A stretch of DNA of 64,000 nucleotides, taken from NCBI RefSeq assembly GCF_002811875.1, contig NZ_NPDZ01000004.1, positions 248,001 to 312,000 of the forward strand, read 5' to 3'. Both the position numbers and the translations under genes were made by a program. Source of the stretch: Leptospira perolatii (lineage in GTDB: Bacteria; Spirochaetota; Leptospiria; Leptospirales; Leptospiraceae). This document shows positions 18,176 through 27,488 of this stretch, piece after piece (position 1 is the first letter of the stretch; every line of letters starts with the position of its first letter). Under the pieces are notes generated by a model. The model did not search any database and was not told the origin of the DNA. It saw only the letters and a program-made list of their open reading frames with translations.

Positions 18176-18585
18176 TGGATGTTCTGCTCGTATTTTTCTA
18201 TGCACTTTTAGTGGCAATCGTATTCGCTCCCTTTGTTTATCTTAGATTTTTTGCTTCCGATCTTGACTTGGCCTTCGAGACCGAAAAATCTGAGCTGTTA
18301 AGCCGCAGAGATGTTCTTTTAGATAATTTAAAAGATCTTAAAATTGAATTCGAAACCGGAAAGCTGACCGAATCAGAATTTAGCACTATATCTCAAGGAA
18401 TAGTTTTCGAGCTCGAAGAACAAGATCGTCAAATACAATCTTGGCAAACTAGAAAGCAGCCAGAAAAAGAAACTTCTCAGACTTCAGGCAAGGAGTCTCA
18501 AAAGTTTTGTCACAATTGCGGATTTAAGATAGATTTGGTCGGAGCAAAGTTCTGCCCTGAATGTGGAACTCGCCTAATGCAATGA
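18175..18585 (+). CDS. CcmI-like N-terminus fused to a zinc ribbon
   Basis: 136 residues. A membrane helix (3-27) is followed by a helical segment SELLSRRDVLLDNLKDLKIEFETGKLTESEF that resembles the N-terminal part of CcmI. The C-terminus is a four-cysteine zinc ribbon: CHNC ... CPEC. The start ATG overlaps the ccmH stop by one base (TAATG). CcmI chaperones apocytochromes for haem ligation. A short form ending in a zinc ribbon instead of TPRs is unusual; a role in cytochrome maturation is inferred from position. Confidence 0.7.
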   Translation: MDVLLVFFYALLVAIVFAPFVYLRFFASDLDLAFETEKSELLSRRDVLLDNLKDLKIEFETGKLTESEFSTISQGIVFELEEQDRQIQSWQTRKQPEKETSQTSGKESQKFCHNCGFKIDLVGAKFCPECGTRLMQ

Positions 18586-19199
18586 AGCTTTTCGCGCTGT
18601 TCCTGTCTTTGTATTTGCTTGCGTGCTCGGGCAGAGAATTGCATAGAGTCGGAGAAGGAAGGCCAAGTTCAGAAACTTACTATTATGGATCGAAGTACTC
18701 GATCAAAGCATACAAAGTATTCAGCGACGATTTGAACGATCTAAAAAAGGAGCTAAAGAACGACCTAAGTTCCAAACCTTCTAACAAAGATTCTAAGAAA
18801 CAGTGGGATGAAATTTCTTCGTTGAGCACGAAAGATTATGAATTCTTCCTTTTGGAATTGATTCCAGAAACAAGGGTGCCTCAGGAATTCTTGACCTTTA
18901 AGTTTGAGTTGGACGGTGAAATTCCCGCAAAGACCTGGTCGTATTACGTTTTGCAATGGAGCGCCAAGGTTCGTTCGAATCGACCGATTCTTTATCCAGT
19001 GATCGCGACCGGACCTTACCCGGGATCTTATGTGTATCCTCTTACTACAAATGTCTACGAATCTTCCGTCGAGGCCGAGACGGAACATACCTATCGTTTT
19101 TTGCTAACGTATCCTAGATCAAAATTAAATCGCGGAAGGAAGCTGAGAGTCGTTTCTCCGCAAGATACAATTTATGAGTTCGAAGTAAAAGCGGATTAA
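18582..19199 (+). CDS. Lipoprotein at the end of the ccm operon
   Basis: 205 residues from the ATG that overlaps the preceding stop (ATGA). The signal MKLFALFLSLYLLAC gives Cys15 as the lipidation site. The mature part has mostly beta-like segments (EIPAKTWSYYVLQWSAKVRS, SYVYPLTTNVYESSVEAETEHTY) and one charged helix. I do not recognise the family. Coupling to the ccm genes suggests a periplasmic role near cytochrome maturation or respiration. The stop codon overlaps that of the convergent glycosyltransferase. Confidence 0.75.
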   Translation: MKLFALFLSLYLLACSGRELHRVGEGRPSSETYYYGSKYSIKAYKVFSDDLNDLKKELKNDLSSKPSNKDSKKQWDEISSLSTKDYEFFLLELIPETRVPQEFLTFKFELDGEIPAKTWSYYVLQWSAKVRSNRPILYPVIATGPYPGSYVYPLTTNVYESSVEAETEHTYRFLLTYPRSKLNRGRKLRVVSPQDTIYEFEVKAD

Positions 19200-20914
19200 T
19201 TAGAAAAATAGTATTTATTCTGTTCTATAATTACCTTTTGGTCCGAAAAGTTTTTAAAAGGAAGCCCATAAATCGTTTCTCTAAACAAGCTCATATCGAA
19301 TGAATAAGACCTGTTCCCTAGTCTAGATTTGTAATTTCCATTCCTGGTAAAAAGGAAAGAAAAAGATACCAGGCATCTTTCCCAGGTAAACAACTCTCCC
19401 TCTGATAACAACCTGGTCTCGTATAAAAAACGATCTAAATCTGCATCCTCCAAATTATCCCTAACTTCGCTGATTACTTCCTTGTAACCTTTTGGAACCA
19501 GTCTCAAATAGTGACCAGGAAATCCTCTACCAGGAAGTCTAGATAGGAAAGGATCCGTCAAAGCTAATTCATCTACCAGATGTAAATTTGGACCGCCATA
19601 GTAACCCGCCAAACCTACGTTCGTCGTAAACCGAATTTCTTCGCCGGTCTTGCGGAGAACCGATTTTTTTCCCCAGAGAGCCCAGGGATGTTTGTCCGGT
19701 CCGTTATCAGATAAAAAAGCTCGAATCGAAGTATGATTTCGATAAGATGCCCTTTCGTCCACAACACCATCCTTCAACTGAAGCGGGCGTTCCATAGATG
19801 GTACAAAGGATCTCCAAGTTGCATAAGAACTAAATATTTGAACGAACAATAAGAACAGGAAAGAGAAGAATAGGACTCCTTTTTCTAAAGGACTCGCCAA
19901 TCCAACGAAACCATTCTGTTTTTTGAATAATTCATCTTTTAGTAGGAACAAAGAACCCAGGAAAAAAGGAGTCAGAAATCTCCCTGCCATAAAATCTCCC
20001 CCCACATAGAACAAATAGCCTAAATGTAAAAACGAAGAGACCAAAATCAGAGAAGGATCCTCTAATTTTCTTCGAATGCCCGAAATCAATAGATAAGCAA
20101 ACATAGGTAAGATCAAAACCGGATCCCATAGAATGGAGACCTTAATCAGAGATAATCCAGATTGAATTTTCTCCAGCAGAGAATGGCTTATATTAGTCTT
20201 CGCAAAATAAGTATTCGGAAAAGGACTTCCAAAATAAATCCAAGAGAAAAAAAACCAAAAGAAAAATGGCAAAAAACCTATAGTAGAAAAAAGGAATATT
20301 CTGTAATACTCATATTTCGGAATATTTTTCTCCCGGAAAACGCTTTTAAAATACCGGATCCAATCAGGAAGAATCCAAAGGATTAGATCGTATCTTGTCA
20401 ATAAGAGGAGAGAACTAAGGATTCCTCTCTCTATCACATGCTTGGGATTTTGAAAGCGACTGATCTTTTCTCTAACAGTCCACCAGTAAGAAAGCAAAAA
20501 ATAAGAAAGCGGAGTTTCCAGCCCAGAAGACGAATAGTCCAAGAAAAATCTAGAACTCAAAATCATACAAAGGAGAAGGAACCCCAGGAAGGTATCTCTT
20601 GGCTCTCCGCGCTTGAAAACGAAATAGAGTAAATTGTAGGAGGTCCCCAACCAAAGTGCAAGAGACAAGGCCAGCACTCCAAAGAAAAGAAAACCGCTAG
20701 GATAAATCGAAAGTAAGATCACCATCCAGAGTGGATGAGTAAAAACTTGAACCCTCTCAGAAATGTTCCAACGAAGACCGTGTCCGTTCCAGAAATTGTC
20801 GAGGACCCGAAACGTAATAAAGGAATCCTCTGAAAGCCAAAAATCCGCGAGAAAAAATACGATCAGTAGAAATGCGCTGATAGCTCCAAAAAGCCCAGCG
20901 GATCGATGCATCAA
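19196..20914 (-). CDS. GT-C-type membrane glycosyltransferase (AftB-like)
   Basis: 572 residues with about 9-10 membrane helices and a C-terminal extracytoplasmic domain. Near the N-terminus [14 protein letters not shown] with a following [11 protein letters not shown] is the acidic loop pattern of GT-C enzymes. It resembles the mycobacterial arabinosyltransferase AftB type more than oligosaccharyltransferases. Such enzymes take sugars from polyprenyl phosphate donors and act on the outer face of the cytoplasmic membrane. The exact sugar is unknown. Its start overlaps the hisE stop by 4 nt. Confidence 0.75.
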   Translation of the reverse strand: MMHRSAGLFGAISAFLLIVFFLADFWLSEDSFITFRVLDNFWNGHGLRWNISERVQVFTHPLWMVILLSIYPSGFLFFGVLALSLALWLGTSYNLLYFVFKRGEPRDTFLGFLLLCMILSSRFFLDYSSSGLETPLSYFLLSYWWTVREKISRFQNPKHVIERGILSSLLLLTRYDLILWILPDWIRYFKSVFREKNIPKYEYYRIFLFSTIGFLPFFFWFFFSWIYFGSPFPNTYFAKTNISHSLLEKIQSGLSLIKVSILWDPVLILPMFAYLLISGIRRKLEDPSLILVSSFLHLGYLFYVGGDFMAGRFLTPFFLGSLFLLKDELFKKQNGFVGLASPLEKGVLFFSFLFLLFVQIFSSYATWRSFVPSMERPLQLKDGVVDERASYRNHTSIRAFLSDNGPDKHPWALWGKKSVLRKTGEEIRFTTNVGLAGYYGGPNLHLVDELALTDPFLSRLPGRGFPGHYLRLVPKGYKEVISEVRDNLEDADLDRFLYETRLLSEGELFTWERCLVSFSFLFTRNGNYKSRLGNRSYSFDMSLFRETIYGLPFKNFSDQKVIIEQNKYYFSN

Positions 20915-21189
20915 GAATGCCGTTTGCGAAGTTCCGACACTATATCGGAAAGAGATAGTCCCCTTTCTACTAATAATACTTGCAGATGAAAGAGTAAATC
21001 GGCTGCTTCGTGTGTAAGTTCCTTCTTATCCGCATTCTTTGCAGCGATGATAACCTCTCCTGCTTCCTCACCTACCTTCTTAAGGATTCGATCGACTCCC
21101 CCCCGAAATAGATCAGCGGTATAGGATTTTTCTGGAAGCTCTTCCTTACGTTTCCGTAGGATCTCCTCCAATTGAAGCAGAAATTCCAT
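20911..21189 (-). CDS. hisE: Phosphoribosyl-ATP pyrophosphatase
   Basis: 92 residues from the ATG at 21189, preceded by a very strong AAAGGGGGG. The longer frame upstream is not supported and overlaps a divergent gene. The all-alpha NTP pyrophosphatase motif [16 protein letters not shown] and [14 protein letters not shown] carry the metal-binding Glu/Asp residues. It performs the second step of histidine synthesis. It stands alone, away from other his genes. Confidence 0.93.
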   Translation of the reverse strand: MEFLLQLEEILRKRKEELPEKSYTADLFRGGVDRILKKVGEEAGEVIIAAKNADKKELTHEAADLLFHLQVLLVERGLSLSDIVSELRKRHS

Positions 21190-21325
21190 TTGCCCCCCTT
21201 TTGGGTTCCTGGTTGCTTCGAGTTTTGAGGGATAGAGCCAAGGGTAAACCGAAAAATTAATACTTTTACGCTTTTCCTTCGGATCAGATTCTAACAAAAA
21301 CGTCTGATACTTGGAAGTACCGTAA

Positions 21326-22177
21326 ATGAGAGGCTGGAAATATATATTTGATTTGTTCTCTAGCAGGTTGCTATCTGTTTTTCTGATATTCACGATATCC
21401 AATAGTCTATCCAGCAAAGTACTTTGGGAAACGTCCGTAGAAGAAGCTTTTCAAAAAGCGAAGAGCGAGGGAAAACCCATTTTTATAGACGTGTATGCTG
21501 ATTGGTGCGGCTACTGCAAAACCCTAAAGAATGAAATTTACCCAAGAAAAGAGGTCCAAGCAGAACTTTCTAAATTCGTGCTTTTGTCGTTAGACGGAGA
21601 TAGATTTCCAAACCTAAAGAGGAAATACGACATCAGTGGTTACCCTACTCTGCTCTTCTTAGATAAGAACGGAAGCTTGACGGAAAAAATTGCAGGCATG
21701 CCGGATTCTAGGATGATCGTACGAACTTTAAAGAAAGCGTACGACAAGAGAGATCTAGAAAAAAGTCTCCTCTCTAAACTCTCCAAAGATCCTTCTGATC
21801 CTAAGTCTTTATTTGCACTCGGGGAATATTATTTTAACAGCCGAGATTATAAGAAGGCGGCTGAATTCTTTTACAAGACGTTGGAATCCGATAGCCCGCG
21901 ATTCAAGGATCGAAAACACCAGGCCCTTTTCAATTTAGGAGTCACGTATTCCGCGATGGAACAGCACTCCAAGGCTGTGAAAACATTCTCGCTATATATC
22001 GAAAAGTTTCCCCCTGGAAGCGGATTTACAAATTTGGCCTACTATTACAGGGGATTAGCAAATAAAGAGCTCGGAAAAAAAGAAGAAGCGATTCAGGACC
22101 TGGACAAGGCCTTGGAACTCACGACGGACTTGACTGAAAAAAAGGAAATCGAAGAAGATCGGAAATCGATCCAATAA
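21326..22177 (+). CDS. Exported thioredoxin-fold protein with TPR tail
   Basis: 283 residues. A signal peptide (residues about 10-30) precedes a DsbD-gamma/thioredoxin-7 type domain with [13 protein letters not shown] (Cys61, Cys64) and the cis-proline in SGYPTLLFL. From about residue 155 TPR units follow ([65 protein letters not shown]). It probably reduces or monitors disulphides in the periplasm, with the TPRs selecting partners. A specific role in cytochrome maturation is possible but not shown. Confidence 0.88.
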   Translation: MRGWKYIFDLFSSRLLSVFLIFTISNSLSSKVLWETSVEEAFQKAKSEGKPIFIDVYADWCGYCKTLKNEIYPRKEVQAELSKFVLLSLDGDRFPNLKRKYDISGYPTLLFLDKNGSLTEKIAGMPDSRMIVRTLKKAYDKRDLEKSLLSKLSKDPSDPKSLFALGEYYFNSRDYKKAAEFFYKTLESDSPRFKDRKHQALFNLGVTYSAMEQHSKAVKTFSLYIEKFPPGSGFTNLAYYYRGLANKELGKKEEAIQDLDKALELTTDLTEKKEIEEDRKSIQ

Positions 22178-22178
22178 A

Positions 22179-22253
22179 GTTTCCAGTGTCGGCTTATTAA
22201 ATTATGCGTCTTGTAGGAGTTCCTACAAGTTCTGGAAACAGGCATCCACCTGT
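22179..22253. repeat. Nested inverted repeats with a GTAGGA/TCCTAC palindrome
   Basis: An outer stem GTTTCCAG (22179-22186) / CTGGAAAC (22232-22239) encloses TTGTAGGA-GT-TCCTACAA (22211-22228). ACAGG/CCTGT (22238-22253) follows, then a T-rich tract. It lies between convergent genes and may end transcription. The inner palindrome recurs at 42920 and 61563. Confidence 0.55.
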
Positions 22254-22261
22254 GTTCTATA

Positions 22262-22960
22262 TTATTTTTTTTGCAACTTCTCTTTTAATTCGCTTCGAGG
22301 AATCGAGTATTTACGATTTTCTTTGTAGAACTGTCTAGCACGAATGAATTCGTTTAGTTCCTTTTTACTCGAAGGTTTTCTTCCGTTGGCTAGTGCAAAA
22401 TACTCGCTCCAAGACCTTCCGTCCGGTGCAAATTCGCCTTCTACATGAATTTGCAAGATGAGCTCGTTCTTATAAAGGAAAAATCGCCCTTCTCCTTTTT
22501 CTACTAAGATATGATCACCTTCTACGATTTCTCCTTGAAAGCGTAAAGTTCCATCCTCGCTGAAAATCAGGTCAAAAATCTTTTCCTCTTCTGCAAAGAA
22601 CTGATAATTGCCCCGAACCTCTGATCTGAATTTCTCATTTTCCGATCGAAATCGATCGGCAGATTCCTGGTCCGAAAACACCGCGATCAAAGATGCAAAT
22701 ACAAAACCTTGTATGTTCTGCCACTCGATTTTTCTCCAGTTCTCCGGCTTTCCTGGATCGAGTTCTTCTTCCTTATTTTGGATAGAAGATGCATCGATCA
22801 CCCGAACCAAAGAAAGGTCGGCAGGGATCGTTTGGAGGATTTTACTTTTCGCCTGAGGTTCTTGTCTAATATTGATTCTCTTTCCTAATGTAACACCAGT
22901 CCCTTCAGCAAACAGCGGAATGGCGACTAGGTAAATAAGAAGTAGGATTCGAGAATTCAT
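22262..22960 (-). CDS. Exported SH3-domain protein
   Basis: 232 residues. A signal peptide (MNSRILLLIYLVAIPLFAEG) precedes a bacterial SH3 domain: GKRINIRQEPQAKSKILQTI ... WRKIEWQNIQGFVFASLI, residues about 22-92. The remainder is unassigned and contains YFALANGRKPSSKKELNEFI near the end. SH3b domains often bind cell-wall peptides. It ends 3 nt... after ugd starts its own reading upstream, so the two are co-transcribed with ugd first. The poly-lysine tail reflects the T-run at the stop. Confidence 0.75.
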   Translation of the reverse strand: MNSRILLLIYLVAIPLFAEGTGVTLGKRINIRQEPQAKSKILQTIPADLSLVRVIDASSIQNKEEELDPGKPENWRKIEWQNIQGFVFASLIAVFSDQESADRFRSENEKFRSEVRGNYQFFAEEEKIFDLIFSEDGTLRFQGEIVEGDHILVEKGEGRFFLYKNELILQIHVEGEFAPDGRSWSEYFALANGRKPSSKKELNEFIRARQFYKENRKYSIPRSELKEKLQKK

Positions 22961-22963
22961 ATT

Positions 22964-24274
22964 TCAAACAGGAGACTTTCCAATAGAAAAATATCTGAAG
23001 CCGGCCTTCTGCATCGATTCTGGTCGATACTGATTTCTTCCGTCAAAAATGACCGGTTTTTTTAAGAGACTTTTCATTTTGGAAAAATCAGGCTCTCTAA
23101 ATTCTCTCCATTCAGTCAACAACAGCAAAGCATCTGACCCGTCTAACGCAGAATAGGCGTCATTCGCGTAAAGTATCTTATCTTTGAAGTAATACTCGGA
23201 GGTTCCTTTCGCAACTGGATCGTAAGCCTTGATCTTGGCTCCTTGCTCGTGCAATTTAAGTAGCAAAGGAATAGAAGGCGCCTCGCGCATATCGTCCGTG
23301 CCTGGTTTAAAAGCAAGTCCCCAAACGGCAAATGTCAGTCCCTTGAGATTTCCTTTTCCGTAGAATTCTTCGATCTTTTCAAACAGTCTTGTCTTTTGCG
23401 CTTCATTTACATCTTCTACTTCTTGAATAATCCTAAGAGGAGATCCAAATTTTTCAGAAGTACGAATTAATGCGCGGACATCCTTTGGAAAGCAGGAGCC
23501 GCCGTAGCCGATCCCTGAATACAAAAACTGTCTGCCGATTCTTGAATCGGTCCCCATTCCTTTCCGTACATCCTCGTAGTTTGCGCCGACTTTTTCGCAA
23601 AGGTTTGCCATCTCATTTGCAAAAGAGATCTTAGTCGCGAGGAATGCGTTACAAGCATACTTGGTCAATTCCGCAGAAACAGTTCCCATTCTCAAAATGG
23701 GATTCCCGTTTAGGACAAACGGAGAATATAATTGAGCAATCAAATCGCCAGCTTTTTCTGAGTCTGCTCCGATAACTACTCGCTCCGGACGCATAAAGTC
23801 GTCGATCGCGGCGCCTTCCTTCAAAAATTCGGGATTGGAGACCACATCGAATTCGTGTTTTGTATTCTTTGCGACGATCTCTTTAACCTTTGCCGCAGTG
23901 CCTACCGGAACAGTAGACTTATCTACGATTACTTTATAGCCGTTGATTGCGGCTCCGATTTGTTCCGCGACTGCATAGACCGCGCTTAAGTCAGCAGATC
24001 CGTCATCGGACGTAGGAGTTCCTACAGCGACAAAAATGATTTCCGACTTTTCCACTCCCTCTTTCAGAGAGGTTGTGAATTCCAATCTTTTCTCTTTGCA
24101 ATTGTTCAATACGAGCTCTGACAAGCCCGGTTCATAAATAGGAATAATTCCGTTCTTAAGATCTTCTATTTTCTTAGAATCCTTATCCACACAGATTACG
24201 CTGTTTCCGTATTCGGCGAAACATGCTCCGGCGACAAGTCCGACATAACCGCTTCCGATCACGCATACTTTCAT
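22964..24274 (-). CDS. ugd: UDP-glucose 6-dehydrogenase
   Basis: 436 residues. Features: GSGYVGLVAGACFAEYG (NAD-binding), FVAVGTPTSDDGSADL, DKSTVPVGT, NPEFLKEGAAIDDFMRPERVVIG, and the catalytic Cys in GYGGSCFPKDVRALI. The enzyme oxidises UDP-glucose to UDP-glucuronate for surface polysaccharide or lipopolysaccharide. It lies downstream of the Wzm/Wzt exporter pair on the same strand, fitting a polysaccharide role. A good ATG start. Confidence 0.96.
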   Translation of the reverse strand: MKVCVIGSGYVGLVAGACFAEYGNSVICVDKDSKKIEDLKNGIIPIYEPGLSELVLNNCKEKRLEFTTSLKEGVEKSEIIFVAVGTPTSDDGSADLSAVYAVAEQIGAAINGYKVIVDKSTVPVGTAAKVKEIVAKNTKHEFDVVSNPEFLKEGAAIDDFMRPERVVIGADSEKAGDLIAQLYSPFVLNGNPILRMGTVSAELTKYACNAFLATKISFANEMANLCEKVGANYEDVRKGMGTDSRIGRQFLYSGIGYGGSCFPKDVRALIRTSEKFGSPLRIIQEVEDVNEAQKTRLFEKIEEFYGKGNLKGLTFAVWGLAFKPGTDDMREAPSIPLLLKLHEQGAKIKAYDPVAKGTSEYYFKDKILYANDAYSALDGSDALLLLTEWREFREPDFSKMKSLLKKPVIFDGRNQYRPESMQKAGFRYFSIGKSPV

Positions 24275-24320
24275 ACGTGAACCAGAATTTGCAGTTAAGA
24301 GAAGGAGGGAAGGAAATTAT

Positions 24321-25520
24321 CTATAGCACCCGCCCTTTTTTCGCTTCGGCCTCCACTGGAATCCAGGCAGTTCCTTCAAATTTCGGACGGTCCAGCCTTT
24401 CTATTTCAAATTGTAATACTCCATCTTTCCAAAGATAAGAGCCTTCGGCGTGACTTTCTCCCGCGTGCAAGGCAATGCCTAGAGAATACTTTCCTGCGGA
24501 TAAGTTCAAGGGAAACGAAAATCGAATCTGCACTTCTTCCCCGGTCTCAACGCGATCAAGCTCCTTCCCTAAATGAAAGGTATTCGTCCCAAAAGCGCGA
24601 ATCCCTCTAGAATCATCTATGTGGAATCCCACAGTCAATCTTGGAATCGCTTGCCCGAGTCTAGCGGTTACTTGGAGCTCGACTTCTGCACCGACCGACA
24701 AAATCGGCGGATTCACTCTGCCTGCGTGCATCAATTTTATCTGAATCTCTCGGATGACCGATTGCTCGGAACGGATTAGAGCACCTTCCTCATTTGCCGC
24801 GTTTGCAATAATCTGCATATATTCTCGAAAGCCAAGCACTGGATCCCCATCGAATACTAGTCTGCCTTTCTCTAAAACCAACACACGGGTGCAGACAGAC
24901 TTTAGCAATTCAAGGTCATGACTTACGATTAGAGTCAAAGTACCTTCTTCGGAAAATTTTCTGAACCGAGACAGGCATTTCTGCTGAAAACTCGCATCTC
25001 CCACCGCAAGCGCTTCGTCGACGATCAATAAGTCCGGCCTTTTTGCCGTGGCTAAAGCGAATCCCAATCTCATTGTCATTCCGGAAGAATAATTTTTCAG
25101 TGGAACTTTTCGAAACTCGCTTAGGCCCGAGAATTTGAATATTTCGTCCATAGAATGTTTCAGTTCATCTGGATCCAAACCCCAGACCAAACCATTGTAG
25201 TAGAGATTGTCCTCACCGGAAAGCTCCGCATTGAACCCTACTCCCAGTTCCAAAATCGATCGAACGCTTCCTTTCTTTTCTAGTTTTCCGGAATCCTGTC
25301 TGGAAACTCCTGTAAGAAGTTTCAGAAGAGTGGATTTGCCTGCGCCGTTTCTACCGATGATTCCAAGGATTTCACCGCTTTTTGCTTCAAAAGAAATTCC
25401 GTTCAAAGCTTTGTAATTCACGTCGGAACCAAAATATCCGAACGTTAAAGAATTCCAAAGTCTATGAAAAGGGCCGCTGTACCCATGATAAATCTTTTCG
25501 AGATTTTCTACTCGGATCAT
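24321..25520 (-). CDS. Polysaccharide ABC transporter ATPase (Wzt-like)
   Basis: 399 residues. The ATPase half (1-235) has Walker A GRNGAGKSTLLKLL, the signature NYSSGMTMRLGFALA and Walker B LLIVDEALAVGD. The C-terminal half (about 250-399) matches the Wzt carbohydrate-binding beta-sandwich that recognises the O-antigen end (VTARLGQAIPRLTVGFHI, FPLNLSAGKYSLGIALH). It powers export of undecaprenyl-linked polysaccharide. It overlaps the permease gene by 4 nt. The polymer is unknown. Confidence 0.93.
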   Translation of the reverse strand: MIRVENLEKIYHGYSGPFHRLWNSLTFGYFGSDVNYKALNGISFEAKSGEILGIIGRNGAGKSTLLKLLTGVSRQDSGKLEKKGSVRSILELGVGFNAELSGEDNLYYNGLVWGLDPDELKHSMDEIFKFSGLSEFRKVPLKNYSSGMTMRLGFALATAKRPDLLIVDEALAVGDASFQQKCLSRFRKFSEEGTLTLIVSHDLELLKSVCTRVLVLEKGRLVFDGDPVLGFREYMQIIANAANEEGALIRSEQSVIREIQIKLMHAGRVNPPILSVGAEVELQVTARLGQAIPRLTVGFHIDDSRGIRAFGTNTFHLGKELDRVETGEEVQIRFSFPLNLSAGKYSLGIALHAGESHAEGSYLWKDGVLQFEIERLDRPKFEGTAWIPVEAEAKKGRVL

Positions 25521-26287
25521 AAATGGTCCAGAACTACTTGATTTAACCTATGCCTGCTCAAAAGCAAGATGCTTAGAAACAAAAACAAAAAAGGGAAAAA
25601 ATTCAAAAACTCTGCAGAACTATTGTAGTCAGAAAGAAATGCGGATCTGAAAATTTCGAGCGGATAAAAAAACGGATTCCATAAATTCAGTTTCCCTAAT
25701 ATCCCCTTCGACTCGTATAGAATAGGCAATCCCCAAAACAGAAATTGGGAACCCAATCGGACCAAAGGAGAAATATCCCTGAGTATAATATTGATCCTAG
25801 CTAGATAGCTCAATAGACAACCCAGGAACAAACCAGTAGCAAGCATGATAAAAAACCCATTCAAAAATCCGAACGGGCTTGCCTTGCCTAGATACATTAA
25901 AAAAATATAAACTGGTATCGCGGTCACAAAAGAGTGCAATAGATACTGGACGAAAGGAATCCATAAAAAAATCTCAGGACCTAAGGGTGATCTTTTGATC
26001 AAATGCCGATTGTCCGTAAGAATTCCAGTTCCTCGTATTAGATATTCCTGTAAAGGAATCCAAAAAAGTAATCCTGTCAGCACGTACGAAAAGTAATTTG
26101 CTGAATCCACACCTTGAGAACGGATCCCCATAAAATAAAATACAAAAGTATAAACCAGAATCAGACTTAAGTTTTGTAAAAACATCCAGGAAAGTCCTAG
26201 AGCTGATCCTGCGTATTGGAGAGTGTAATCTCTGCGAACTAAGACGAAAAGGATGCGAATTTTTCTATAAATATGAATGGGACTCAC
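25517..26287 (-). CDS. Polysaccharide ABC transporter permease (Wzm-like)
   Basis: 256 residues with six membrane helices, ABC-2 type. The N-terminal segment RDYTLQYAGSALGLSWMFLQNLSLILVYTFVF is typical of KpsM/Wzm. It pairs with the Wzt-like ATPase whose start overlaps its stop, and together they export polysaccharide across the inner membrane. ugd downstream may supply uronic acid sugars. Confidence 0.92.
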   Translation of the reverse strand: MSPIHIYRKIRILFVLVRRDYTLQYAGSALGLSWMFLQNLSLILVYTFVFYFMGIRSQGVDSANYFSYVLTGLLFWIPLQEYLIRGTGILTDNRHLIKRSPLGPEIFLWIPFVQYLLHSFVTAIPVYIFLMYLGKASPFGFLNGFFIMLATGLFLGCLLSYLARINIILRDISPLVRLGSQFLFWGLPILYESKGILGKLNLWNPFFYPLEIFRSAFLSDYNSSAEFLNFFPFLFLFLSILLLSRHRLNQVVLDHL

Positions 26288-26312
26288 CGAGGGCCTGAGT
26301 GACGTTTATTGC

Positions 26313-26990
26313 CTATTCTTCGTCTAGGTGCGTAGAATGCTTGCAAGAAAAAATCCCGTCAATTCCAAAAATCCAATGGTCAATAAGGTGCACATCTAGT
26401 TCTTCTAAAATCTTTCCTAGCCTTTCATATACTTCTATGTCTTCCTTACTCGGGTAAGATGACATCCCAGGGTGATTGTGGGCGATTAGAGCCTCGGAAG
26501 CCTCGTCGTTTAATATAATTCTGGCGAGATCCCTTGGGTGAACCCCGACTTCTTCTAGACTTCCTTTGGAAACAACTTCCGTTCTGAGTAACCTGCCTCC
26601 CGGAGAAACCGTGGCTAGTAAAAAGCATTCCCTTTTCATTGGCAAGAACACTCTCCTCATATAGGCAGCTAGCTGTTTCGGTCGAAAGGGAGCGCCCTTT
26701 AAAGACTGGTATTTGAATCTTTTGGCGAGTTCGACGGAGGCCGACAGGATGGAAGCCTTTGCACTTCCCAAACCAGGGATGGATTTCAGACGGGAGGAAT
26801 CATAGGTAAGAAGCCCATTTAATCCACGAGTGACCTTTAAAACTTCCCTACTAAGGTCTTCAATCGGACGGTATCGGTCCCCTTTTCCCAAAAGAACCGC
26901 AATCAATTCCCAGTCTTCCAGGGCTTCCGCCTCATATACGATGCGCGTCCGAAGATCGGGGCCGAACCCTCCAAAACCTTTTGCTTTCAG
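26313..26990 (-). CDS. radC: RadC/JAB-domain DNA repair-type protein; start codon unclear
   Basis: The frame holds the whole RadC family: N-terminal PDLRTRIVYEAEALEDWELIAVLLGKG, HhH SIPGLGSAKA, and the JAB metalloprotease-like motif ALIAHNHPGMSSYPSKED with EVVSKGSLEEVGVHPRD. Homology runs upstream beyond the first TTG (26906), yet there is no in-frame ATG or GTG. A CTG at 26990 overlaps the upstream TGA (CTGA) and would give 225 residues, the normal RadC length. Alternatively a -1 shift on seven A (26992-26998) would fuse it to the 74-residue upstream frame. RadC function is still unclear despite the name. Confidence 0.85.
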   Translation of the reverse strand: MKAKGFGGFGPDLRTRIVYEAEALEDWELIAVLLGKGDRYRPIEDLSREVLKVTRGLNGLLTYDSSRLKSIPGLGSAKASILSASVELAKRFKYQSLKGAPFRPKQLAAYMRRVFLPMKRECFLLATVSPGGRLLRTEVVSKGSLEEVGVHPRDLARIILNDEASEALIAHNHPGMSSYPSKEDIEVYERLGKILEELDVHLIDHWIFGIDGIFSCKHSTHLDEE

Positions 26991-27211
26991 ATTTTTTTCA
27001 GATTCTTTTTACTTAACTCAGAAAGCGTTTCAGAAAACCACTCTCCGTCTTGGACAACCTCTCCCTTGAAGGTCTCTTCCAGATAGTCTGCAAAGGTCTT
27101 GGAATCCGGCTCTGCCGCCGCAATCCTTTCCCTCCAGTCAAACCCGGCTCCGGTCAGACCTTTTCTGCTTCTTTCGTAGGTTCCAGTTTCTTGTAGAGAT
27201 CGAATCATCAT
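26987..27211 (-). CDS. Small hypothetical protein upstream of radC
   Basis: 74 residues from tandem ATGs at 27211, preceded by AAGGGAGAGAAG, a strong ribosome-binding site. The sequence is acidic and helical (KTFADYLEETFKG, EWFSETLSELSKK) with no signal or known motif. Its end, CTG AAA AAA ATC TGA, contains seven A and overlaps the start of the radC frame. It may be a separate leader gene coupled to radC, or the true N-terminus of a frameshifted RadC fusion. Confidence 0.55.
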   Translation of the reverse strand: MMIRSLQETGTYERSRKGLTGAGFDWRERIAAAEPDSKTFADYLEETFKGEVVQDGEWFSETLSELSKKNLKKI

Positions 27212-27488
27212 TAACTTCTCTCCCTTGAATAGTTAGACGACATAAATTGGAAATCCAACACCAATAATCCACTAAACGGATATTACATACTATACAAAAT
27301 TGTAGTTTTTAGTCAAGTAATTCCGCAATTTTATACGTAGAACCGGTGCATTCCCTCCGAATCGTTACGAATACTCATTCTAAGGAAGCAGCGGACAAAT
27401 CCCTGGGTTTGCGGCAAAAAAAACTAAGAAATTTCAAATCACTTTCAAATTTTGCGGCAGGTCCCTCAAAAAGGCACCCGCCCTACAG

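Noticed and set aside
21190..21417. N-terminal extension of hisE
   Set aside because: It overlaps the start of the divergent thioredoxin-TPR gene and lacks similarity; AAAGGGGGG marks the ATG at 21189.
24010..24027. GTAGGAGTTCCTAC string like the dispersed palindrome inside ugd
   Set aside because: It encodes the conserved VAVGTPT of UDP-glucose dehydrogenase, so codon choice explains it.
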